The notes under the pieces: generated by a model
The model's input: only the letters and a program-made list of their open reading frames with translations
Databases searched by the model: none
Told to the model about the DNA's origin: nothing
Source: Candidatus Riflebacteria bacterium HGW-Riflebacteria-1
Lineage (GTDB): Bacteria > Muiribacteriota > Ozemobacteria > Ozemobacterales > Ozemobacteraceae
Reading direction: 5' to 3'
DNA length: 64,000 nucleotides
Assembly (NCBI GenBank): GCA_002839445.1
Contig: PGYB01000011.1
Location: 77,817-141,816 of the forward strand
In this document: positions 41,639 through 50,400 of the stretch, piece by piece
Position numbering within the stretch: position 1 is the first letter of the stretch
How the letters are laid out: each line of letters opens with the position of its first letter
Made by a program: the position numbers and the translations under genes

Positions 41639-44443
41639 TTGAAAAGTCTTGTTACAGTGCTTTGCCTCGTTTTCACCGTCTTTTTTACAAATTCTGCCGG
41701 TGCAACTGATAATGCCCAATTAGGCGGGGAACCTGAGATTAAGCTGGTTGCATCGGTGCCGGCAGAATTACTGCCCGGCCAGATTTTTAATCTGAGTTTT
41801 CTGATAACCAACAAATCTTCTAAGGATGAGGAATTTGTCGGGGGGATTGATCTGCCTGAGGGTTTCAATACCCTGTTATCGCCAGAGACAATAAGTCTCA
41901 GACCACTCCAGTCGCAGATAAGCATTATCAGCCTGCGGGTTGCGCGGTCGGCCCCGGCCGGAAAACATGCGATACTTTTTTCGGTATCAGGCAAATCTGG
42001 CCAGAAGGCCTCATTGACGAGCACAGTAACGGTTGCCTCCATTGCAAAGTTGACGATGCGTACAGAGGAAAAACCTGACAATATCATTGCTGGCGAGTCC
42101 TTTCTGGTAAGGGTTCGAATTTTGAACGAGGGAAATGCCGCAGTGAATGCGACTTTAAGAGTAGACGACGGAAAAAACTTTCGTGCCCGGGTCGAGCCAG
42201 AAGAGATTTCGCTGCCTCCTGGCAGCGCAACCTCTGTAATCATGAATGTTTCCACCGAAATTGGCGAGAAACGCATCGCGAACTTATTTCTGAATCTCAA
42301 GGCCCTGGATCTCAAACTACGAGACAGAAGAGTCCTGGAGAGTATATCAATCGGGGTCGAGAAAATTCCCAGAGCGCATGGAACTGTTGATCTGAACTAC
42401 CGGGTTCCGACGAGAATGACGTTAATTAACCTGGGCGATGGAACCTCGCAATGGAGTCAGATTGAAGTTGCCGGTGGCGGAAGTCTCGATGACTCGGGCA
42501 ATCGCCAGATTGATTTTCTGCTGCGAACACCCGACCAGAATCAGAAATCATTATTCGGAATGCGCGACGAATTCTATTTTAATTACTTCACCGACGAGTT
42601 TTCTGCGAGAGCTGGCGATCAAAGCTCCAGTCTTTCCTATCTTACGAATTTCTATTCATATGGGCGTGGATTTGAGCTGAATCTGAACGAATCAAAGCCC
42701 ACCCGTTTCGGCTTTTTCAGCATGACCAGCCGATGGGACGAGCCCAAACTCAACCAGCTCGGGCTCTACGTGGGGCATGACCTGAATGACAAACTTAAAT
42801 TCAGGATCAACCATTTCAGGCAGGAACAGAACGGTTTGTTCGCTGGTGCCAGTTTTGATAAACAAATTACCAGCCTGGAGGTAGAATTTGCGCCAGATGA
42901 GCGTTCAAATCTTAAGTTTGAACATGGCCAAAGCACTACTAAATGGGGTGATCCGCAAAATGACACCGCCTATCGACTGCAATATCGTGCAGAATTGCAA
43001 AGACGTATTCGGATAACATTGGACAAAATTCATGCCGAGCCTGATTATGCAGGGCCGATCAGAGACATCGATCATGCTTTCGCGACTGTTGAAATGCCAC
43101 TGATGAATCGGGTCCAGGGCAGGGTCAGATATTCGCAATCAGAGCAGAACCTCGGATTTGACCGAAAGCGTGGTGCGGCTGCACAGGAAACCCTGTGGCA
43201 GTATGGGTTAAACTTTCAATTGAAGTATGGGCTCAATTTTTCTATCGATCTTGATCGCCTTCGTCGTTACGATCGGTTTGAGCCAGCAAGTTTCGATTTT
43301 AAAGAAAAGGGTTATCGTGCCATGCTCGGGAAAAGCTGGAGACGCTTCGACCTGCGCTGGGAAGTTCGTCATTGGCAGCGAACTGAGTCTGTTGCTATTC
43401 AGGAAAACTGGAACGACAGCCACAGCTACTTTGCCGCTTTCAGACCATCACCGAAGTTTTCCTTTTCGGTTTACGGGGGATTCTCAAAAAATCAGCTGAA
43501 GTCAGGCTCCTTCATTCTCAGAGACTTTGAGAATCTGGGGGTCTCATCACGCTGGCAGCCATCGGATCGGCTTGCATTAAACTTCTGGTATTTGAAGTAT
43601 GATTATTCCGGCATCAGCAATGAAAAGTCACAGGGCAACCTCGGGCTGGAGTATAAGCTCCCTCATGATTCTTTAATCTTGCTAAAGGCCAGGAACAATG
43701 TCTCCTGGCTGGCTGCAGAGGGGCCGGTTTATTATGAGTTAAGTTATTCAGTTCCTGTTGATATTCCAGTCAGGCGAAATACAAAAATTGGCAGTCTTTC
43801 TGGAAAGGTTATCGACGCGGAACTACCAGGAAAACCCGCCATCCCGAACGTGATTCTGATAATGGCTGGAACAGCTGCGGTTACCAACAGTAGCGGCCAG
43901 TTTGTTTTTCCGGCAATGGCTTGCGGAACTCACACGCTGACGATCGAAGCAAAATCCATCGGGTTCAATCGCATCAGCTCAATCAAAATGCCGGCAGAAA
44001 TTCTGATCATTGGCGGCAAAACCAGCAGAATTGACATCGAAATGGTCAAAGGAAGTCAGCTTAAGGGAAAATTCGTCCGCCCGGCCAGTGAGCAAGGAGT
44101 TTCCGAAGCGAGCGGAGAAGTGCTGTTGACAGGCGATACCGAGCAAATTTTAAAGAAGAGCCACGCGATTGGCCTGGGGAATATTCTGATTGAGCTTTCT
44201 CAGGATGGCGCGAGCTTGCGCCGTGCGTCAGATAGTTATGGAGAATTCCAGTTCGATTCCTTGAAGCCTGGAATGTGGCACTATAAAGTGTATGAGCAAA
44301 GCCTTCCTGAAAATCATTATTTGAAAAACGCTGAAGGTGAAATAAATCTTGGTTCAGGCGAAACCAGGGAAGTCGCGTTTGAGGTTCTTCCAAGGAAACG
44401 ACGAATTCAAATCATTGACGAAGGTGAAATCAAAATTGAGTAA
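41639..44443 (+). CDS. outer-membrane barrel protein, usher-like by context
   Basis: A 934-residue protein starting at TTG 41639 (KSLVTVLCLVFTVFFTNSAG signal peptide). Residues ~30-240 form two NEW3/CARDB-type Ig domains (LVASVPAELLPGQIFNLSF, AGESFLVRVRILNEGNAAVN). Residues ~255-700 are a long run of alternating strands with aromatic belts (EFYFNYFTDEFSARAGD, YFAAFRPSPKFSFSVYGGFS, LNFWYLKYDYSG) typical of an outer-membrane barrel. The C-terminal ~200 residues hold carboxypeptidase-regulatory-like domains (SGKVIDAELPGKPAIPNVIL, SGQFVFPAMACGTHTLTIEA). Classical ushers lack this order and I do not see usher signature segments. The locus context (subunits, chaperone, barrel) suggests an analogous export role. 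Confidence 0.65.
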   Translation: MKSLVTVLCLVFTVFFTNSAGATDNAQLGGEPEIKLVASVPAELLPGQIFNLSFLITNKSSKDEEFVGGIDLPEGFNTLLSPETISLRPLQSQISIISLRVARSAPAGKHAILFSVSGKSGQKASLTSTVTVASIAKLTMRTEEKPDNIIAGESFLVRVRILNEGNAAVNATLRVDDGKNFRARVEPEEISLPPGSATSVIMNVSTEIGEKRIANLFLNLKALDLKLRDRRVLESISIGVEKIPRAHGTVDLNYRVPTRMTLINLGDGTSQWSQIEVAGGGSLDDSGNRQIDFLLRTPDQNQKSLFGMRDEFYFNYFTDEFSARAGDQSSSLSYLTNFYSYGRGFELNLNESKPTRFGFFSMTSRWDEPKLNQLGLYVGHDLNDKLKFRINHFRQEQNGLFAGASFDKQITSLEVEFAPDERSNLKFEHGQSTTKWGDPQNDTAYRLQYRAELQRRIRITLDKIHAEPDYAGPIRDIDHAFATVEMPLMNRVQGRVRYSQSEQNLGFDRKRGAAAQETLWQYGLNFQLKYGLNFSIDLDRLRRYDRFEPASFDFKEKGYRAMLGKSWRRFDLRWEVRHWQRTESVAIQENWNDSHSYFAAFRPSPKFSFSVYGGFSKNQLKSGSFILRDFENLGVSSRWQPSDRLALNFWYLKYDYSGISNEKSQGNLGLEYKLPHDSLILLKARNNVSWLAAEGPVYYELSYSVPVDIPVRRNTKIGSLSGKVIDAELPGKPAIPNVILIMAGTAAVTNSSGQFVFPAMACGTHTLTIEAKSIGFNRISSIKMPAEILIIGGKTSRIDIEMVKGSQLKGKFVRPASEQGVSEASGEVLLTGDTEQILKKSHAIGLGNILIELSQDGASLRRASDSYGEFQFDSLKPGMWHYKVYEQSLPENHYLKNAEGEINLGSGETREVAFEVLPRKRRIQIIDEGEIKIE

Positions 44444-44447
44444 CTGG

Positions 44448-47261
44448 TTACTGGCCGATGGTGGAGCTGGCGATCTGTTCAGCTGAGTAGTAGATGACCC
44501 AGGTTTTAAAGTTGCCGGCTGATGGCATGGCGTCGATTGTAACTTCGAGATCGCCCCAGTTGCCCTGACTGTATTCAATAACGCTGCAGCCGTAGCCTTT
44601 TATTGGCATTATACGGGTGGTTACCGGGGGTTCGCCGACCAGCGTTCCGCGCAAACCATCTACACCTGAAACTTTTCCGCGCAGGCTGATGTTTTTGAAC
44701 TGATGGCGTTCTTTGTTGTAGCCGATAAAACCGGCTACCAGGCCGAGATCGTCGCAGTATAATGCCTTGCAGAAATTATGAAAGAATTCTCGCATGCTGA
44801 CCTTGGGAAAGTCTGTGTAAGCGCCGGTGACCAGGTCGTTGTTGACATCTTCCAGGCCGCTGTACTGGTTTATCGGGTCGGTTTTTTCGAGCTGTGAAAT
44901 GGCGCTATAGCCGCCGCAATGGTCAAACAGATACTGGGTGAACAGATACTGCATGCCAAAATTGGCGTCAGTTCGGTCTTCGGGCCAGTGATTCAGCGAC
45001 ACCGTTTCGGCATGCTGCAGATATTGAGAAACATAACCTACGACCTGCGGGTCGCTCTGGGTAAAACCATAGCCGGCAACCTGACGGGCAAACACGCCGA
45101 TGCCGGCATTCTGCCAGGGCGTTGCTTCGGCGGCTTTCTGGTTGAGATACATCATTGTCGACAGCGAGTAAGCCAGACCCCCGTAAAAATTCGCGCGATT
45201 CTGGGTGTAACCCACCGGATTGGCATAAATCATTTCAGTGCCAGCCGAATTTGGTTGATTCGGATCTTTGTCGCGAGGATCGAAAGAGGTCACCAGCATT
45301 CTACCCTCAGCGGTTCTATAGGCATCGAGTGTTGGTGTAACTACTATCGCGATTCTCGGCTGGTCATCGATGTTTCCTTCGGGTGGCCGGGTAAGACCAT
45401 CCCAGCAGGCAGTTGCCAGGTTGGCGTATATTTTGTCAAATTCTTCGGCAATCGCGGTGGCATCATTATCGGTTAAACCGGTCAGCGTGCTGTCATAATA
45501 GACCAGCGCGCGAGTGCTCGATGCTTTAAGCGTTGCTGTCGCCAGAATATCGTTGTTGTAATCCCAGGGGTCAGCGCTGCTGTAGTTGCGAAAATAAAGT
45601 GAAATTGTCGGTGAGGCCGGCTCATTCATGGCTGCCCGCACGCTTGCCGCGGCGGTAACATAGGGGCCGACCAGTGATGAGTTACTGGTCTGCAGAGGCA
45701 GTCGCGCGCGGCTGGTTGAAGCTCGCATACTGCCTGGCAGCACCGGAATCAGATCAAAATTTCCCCCAAGATAGCCGGTAAAGCTGTAATAAAAATCGCC
45801 GTCGAGATCCTGGGTGCCGTCGCCTGAGAGAACGCTGAGAAAGGCGATGCGGTCAGTCGGCGCCAGCGATTTGATACGCAAAGTGCCACCACTCGACACT
45901 GCCGAACTTGAAAAGTCATACATGCCATACGCAGAAAGGGTTACATTGGCGGTGTTGTAGGCGGTAAACCGCAGGGCATTGCTCGTGGCAGCGTTAACCT
46001 TGACCTTGACATCGCTGGTCGCGCCCGCAGCCAGAACCGTGTTGTCAGGAACCTTGATAATGATTTTGTTGTCAGAGAAGCTGTCGTTGGCGGTTACCGC
46101 TATTTCGTAAGTGCCGAACAGAATTTTAACATTGTTGCGGTTGTCGCCAAAATTGTAGCCATACAGGGTCAGGGGCACACCAGGAATTGCCCGCTTTGGC
46201 GAAATGTGCACCAGAATGGGTTTGATCGTTATAATCTGGCTTGATATGCCGTCAAGCTGGTATTCGTTGCTCTCGATGCGAATAGACAGCAGGCCGGTCT
46301 GGGCATTTACCGGTAACTGCACCTGCAGGGTCTTGTCATCGATTACTGCCGTCACCATACAGTCAGCACCTTTTAGTTTTACCCGGTTAAAACGGTCAAT
46401 CGGGTTAAAGTTTCGGCCGTAAATGGTTATCAGCTGGCCGCCTTGCGCGATAGTCGGTTCGGCCCGCAATATTACCGGCTTGCCGATAAACTGCTGTGGC
46501 TGTGTTTCTTTTGAAGTCTCACCATTGATGATTACCCGTACCGGCCCGGTTTCGACTTCTGCTGGAGCCTGCACGACAATACGGTCGTCAAGCTGAGAGT
46601 TCCAGTCGATGATGTTGGCGCTTTTGCCATTAAAGGTTACCTGCCCCTTATTCTTACCGCAGCCCTTACAATATACAGTGATAGTGTCTCCGTCTGTTCC
46701 GTAGAATGGAACGAGAGCCATCACGGCAAAGTCGGGGGCGTGGGCGTCGGTTTGCGCCGGTAGTCTGAAATTAACATTCTCGGTAATGCGTCCGCTCAAA
46801 ACCCGCACATCGTCTTTAACACCAAGCGAATAACCGCTTGCACGAGCAATTACCCGGTAATCTCCTGCTGGAATCGGGCCGAGAAGATATTGCCCGGTCT
46901 CGTCGGCAACAGCCTGCTTTTCAAAAGTCTCTATTATCGCGCCTTTTAACGGGTTGCCGTTAGCTTCGGCGCTGACTGTGCCCTGCATGCGACCGGCTTC
47001 GAGATCGTCGTAAGTCTGGGCCGGGCCGGTGCTGAGTGTTTTGCTCTTAGAAATGCCTGAACAGCCGGATATTATGAAAATAGAGACTGCTACTGTCACT
47101 AGAACAAGGAGTCTGACCAGGTAACTGTGTTGTTTTCTCGCCCTGTTTGCCGGCTGGCGCGCTGTGATGTTATCGCCCGCTGCTATTGATAAAGTATTGT
47201 CGCAACATGCAGACAAATTTATTGAGGTCAGACCGTCCGGGCGTGCAGACTTGTTGTGCAT
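44448..47261 (-). CDS. TIG-domain lipoprotein with an M30-like, catalytically dead peptidase region
   Basis: ATG 47261 gives 937 residues with a long N-terminal region, a membrane segment and lipobox ISGC (Cys67). Next come a carboxypeptidase-regulatory domain (~85-160), three IPT/TIG domains (FYGTDGDTITVYCKGCGK, GGQLITIYGRNFNP, GVPLTLYGYNFGDN) and a beta stretch. The C-terminal ~400 residues follow the order of M30/hyicolysin-type peptidases (FDPRD, GTEMIYANP, GLAYSLSTMMYLNQ, NAGIGVFARQVAGYG, ANFGMQYLFTQYLFDHCGG). The residues at the expected HEXXH and following Glu positions are Tyr, Ser, Thr and Gly, so catalysis is unlikely. The start is uncertain: a longer frame exists upstream but has no better ribosome site. 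Confidence 0.75.
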   Translation of the reverse strand: MHNKSARPDGLTSINLSACCDNTLSIAAGDNITARQPANRARKQHSYLVRLLVLVTVAVSIFIISGCSGISKSKTLSTGPAQTYDDLEAGRMQGTVSAEANGNPLKGAIIETFEKQAVADETGQYLLGPIPAGDYRVIARASGYSLGVKDDVRVLSGRITENVNFRLPAQTDAHAPDFAVMALVPFYGTDGDTITVYCKGCGKNKGQVTFNGKSANIIDWNSQLDDRIVVQAPAEVETGPVRVIINGETSKETQPQQFIGKPVILRAEPTIAQGGQLITIYGRNFNPIDRFNRVKLKGADCMVTAVIDDKTLQVQLPVNAQTGLLSIRIESNEYQLDGISSQIITIKPILVHISPKRAIPGVPLTLYGYNFGDNRNNVKILFGTYEIAVTANDSFSDNKIIIKVPDNTVLAAGATSDVKVKVNAATSNALRFTAYNTANVTLSAYGMYDFSSSAVSSGGTLRIKSLAPTDRIAFLSVLSGDGTQDLDGDFYYSFTGYLGGNFDLIPVLPGSMRASTSRARLPLQTSNSSLVGPYVTAAASVRAAMNEPASPTISLYFRNYSSADPWDYNNDILATATLKASSTRALVYYDSTLTGLTDNDATAIAEEFDKIYANLATACWDGLTRPPEGNIDDQPRIAIVVTPTLDAYRTAEGRMLVTSFDPRDKDPNQPNSAGTEMIYANPVGYTQNRANFYGGLAYSLSTMMYLNQKAAEATPWQNAGIGVFARQVAGYGFTQSDPQVVGYVSQYLQHAETVSLNHWPEDRTDANFGMQYLFTQYLFDHCGGYSAISQLEKTDPINQYSGLEDVNNDLVTGAYTDFPKVSMREFFHNFCKALYCDDLGLVAGFIGYNKERHQFKNISLRGKVSGVDGLRGTLVGEPPVTTRIMPIKGYGCSVIEYSQGNWGDLEVTIDAMPSAGNFKTWVIYYSAEQIASSTIGQ

Positions 47262-47436
47262 AATTTTTATTTTTTCTTCTTTTTCTAGTATCGATCGCAG
47301 AGACATCGGACAGTGGTGAGACAAATTCTGCCAAATGCTTTTTTTCGTGTCAAGTTTATCAACTATTTTGCCGAAAAGAAAGGTGAGAAATACTGTAAGA
47401 CCGTGCCCGGTTTGCAGAAAATAACAGGAGACAAAT

Positions 47437-50400
47437 ATGAGGCAGACAAATGCTGGTGTCCTACAATGTAACGCTTTGATTTTCAGAGTCATGCTCTGCA
47501 TGGTTCTGATACTGTTCGGCAGTGCAGTTCAACTGTATGCTGACATTACTGCGGCTACTTTGCAGGTCACTGCGCCGGCGGTGTCGCCTGCCAAAATCAA
47601 CGGTTCAGCGTTGGTAACTCTTAGAGCCAACTGGACCGGTGATACGCCTCCCTTTTCTGCTTCGTTCAAAGCTGGCGAGGCTACCCTGGGAAATGAAACT
47701 ACCACGGGTAATACTGCCACATTTCAGGTTTCTGGAGCTGCACTCGGGCACGGCGACGGTAAAACCTTTAAAGTAGTTATTCTTGAGTCTTCTGTTCCTA
47801 ACGCAACACCCAGAGATGCCAATGGCGACAATGCTGTCAACGTCGATCTGGTTGCTCCGGTCTTAACAGTCAGTATAGCCAATGGGCCTAACTTTTCAAA
47901 TGCTGCCCCTAACAATGTTGTTCGCGTAAGAATCGAAAGTAACGAAGACATTCGCACTCCGACACTGTCACCTGTTAACGGTGTCAGCGCGCAGCAGGAA
48001 GGTGGCGATACTTTTGGCAAGGTTTTCTACTTCAATTTTACTCTGACATCAGCTTTTACTAACGGTGATTACAGCGTTTCAGTAACAGCAAAAGACACTT
48101 CAGAACCTGTAACAAGTGCTAATACCGGCACTGGCAACACCACATTTAAAGTTGGTACTGGTGCCACCGGCAACACCACCATTAACTCAAGCACCCCCAC
48201 CAGCCCGACCAGTGCTACCAGCATTACGCTTTCAGGCTCTGCTCCTGCTGATGCTAAAAGTATTGAGGTTCTTGATGGCACTACCAGCGTTGCCAATACC
48301 AGCATTACCTCAGCAAACTGGTCAGTAGGTCTCAGTCCGTCAGATGGCCCCCATAGTTATGTGGCAATCAGCCGCGATTCTCTCAATCAGGAAATTTCAC
48401 GGTCGAGCGCTTTTACCGTGATCATCGATCGTACCAAGCCCGGCCAGCCAACTCTGACTTACAATGGCCCGGGAACCACCAACCAGGGAACGGTTACTGT
48501 AGAAGTAGCCATTGCTGATATTGACGGCGAAGTATCAAAACCGGTAAGGGTTCAGGCTTTTGTTAATGGTGTGGCGGCCGGAACTCCGCAGAGTGCCAGC
48601 ACCAGCCCGGTTACCATGAGCGTTCCGCTGGGAGATGGTTCTAACCGCATCACCTTTCAGGTTACTGATGCTGCTGGAAATGCTTCTGACATGTCAGACG
48701 CTGTAAACGTTTATAAAGACGTTACTGCAGCGCAGGTTAGCGGAATGTTCATTTCGCGGCCCGGTGCGGTAGCTTCGATGCCTCTGCCTCTTGATCCTGG
48801 CTATTTCCTTGGTGCCGGCACCTATAAACTGCAGGTCAGTTTTGGTAAAGACATGAATCGCACTGTAAATCCGGTAATGACCGTTCAGGGCGGTGGCGGT
48901 TCGGCACTGACTGTTTCTGGCGGCACCTGGGTTGCTTCAAACACCTTTGTTGGTGACCTGACTATACCGAAAAATGGTGGTGCCAGCTACGACGGCGCTG
49001 CTTCGGTAAATGTCTCAGGCGCAGTTGATGCGTCTGGCAACTCAATGGCTGATTACCCGGTCGGTGGTGCTTTCAGCATCGACTCAAGCAACCCTGTAGC
49101 TTCGTTCGATTCAATGGATACCCTTTATGCCTCGGCATCATCTACAAAAGTTCTGCTTAAAGGACAGGTTGTAGATTCCGGCGGTTCTGGTGTCGGTTAT
49201 GTCGATCTTGTCTGGCAGAATTTCAGCGGTGGCGCTGTTGGTTCTGAATCAGTGCCGATAATGGCTGCTTCTCCTTCGCCATGGGAGAAGAACCTTGATG
49301 TGACCACGGCAGGTGGCGGCGGTTTTTCTGCCGGCCGTTACAAACTCTGGGTTGTGGCTGCCGACCAGGCCAAGCCGCGTCCCAACTACGAAGATTATAC
49401 AACCAAACCTTATCGCATACTGATTTATGACAATCAGACCCCGGTTGTTAACAAGATTTCTATTGGCAACATGGCTAGCGACATCAACGATATGCTGCCG
49501 CAGCCGGTAGTTATTGCCAGTTCGGTTACCCGCCTGACCGCTCGCTTTACCGAGAGTGGTGACTCAGGTATCAACTTCGCGAATACTTATGCGCAGTTTA
49601 AACTTGTTCATAGCTCGACCAACACCAACATTCTTGGCAATTACTCGAACAATGGCAGCGACACGATTTACTTCGATTTCCCCGAACTGACCATCAATGG
49701 CACTTACACTGTCAGCGTTACTCCGGTTGATAACGGCGGCAACTCTGGTGATACCGCTTCGCGTTCATTCGCGCTCGACAAGGAAGCGCCAAGAGATGTA
49801 ACCTTTTATCCTGCTGATCAGCGCATTGCCAACAGAACTCACGTTGCTCTTTCGCAGGATCAGGTCTGGGCAACGATCAATCACCCACGCCCCGATTTTA
49901 CCAGATCGACAATTGAAGTGCGCTATAACGGCAATGTTGTGGGCAATCAGCTGGCCGGCGCATCTGATAGCGCCGTTGTCTGGGATCTCTACGGCGCTGC
50001 CGGCTCGCTGGCAGGCAATCAGAGTCATGATGGCCGCTATGATGTTACGGTTGTTCCCGCTGATACTCTAGGCAACGTTGGCAACGCGGTCAGAGCCTTC
50101 TTTAACTACGACAGCGTGCCGCCGGTAATTACCCAGACATCTCCAGCAATAACGGTTAACAGCACGGCCCTCGTGTGGTTCGGTCTTAACCAGAGCAATC
50201 TCAGCATTACAGTTTCTGACTCACCAAAAGATGCCATACAGTATGGCCCCAACATGCCGACTCAGGCCAATGGCTACTCATTCTACGGTCTGCAGATCCC
50301 TGGCGACCCTAACTGGTACAATGGTAACGGCTCAGGAGTTAACATGAGCACCAGCTCATTTACCTGGGTAATGGATGATCAGTCATCTGGTGCACCTTCG

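Noticed and set aside
47262..47501. Upstream extension of the TIG lipoprotein by 80 residues
   Set aside because: It has no lipobox or signal character, overlaps the divergent gene's start and lacks a better ribosome binding site.
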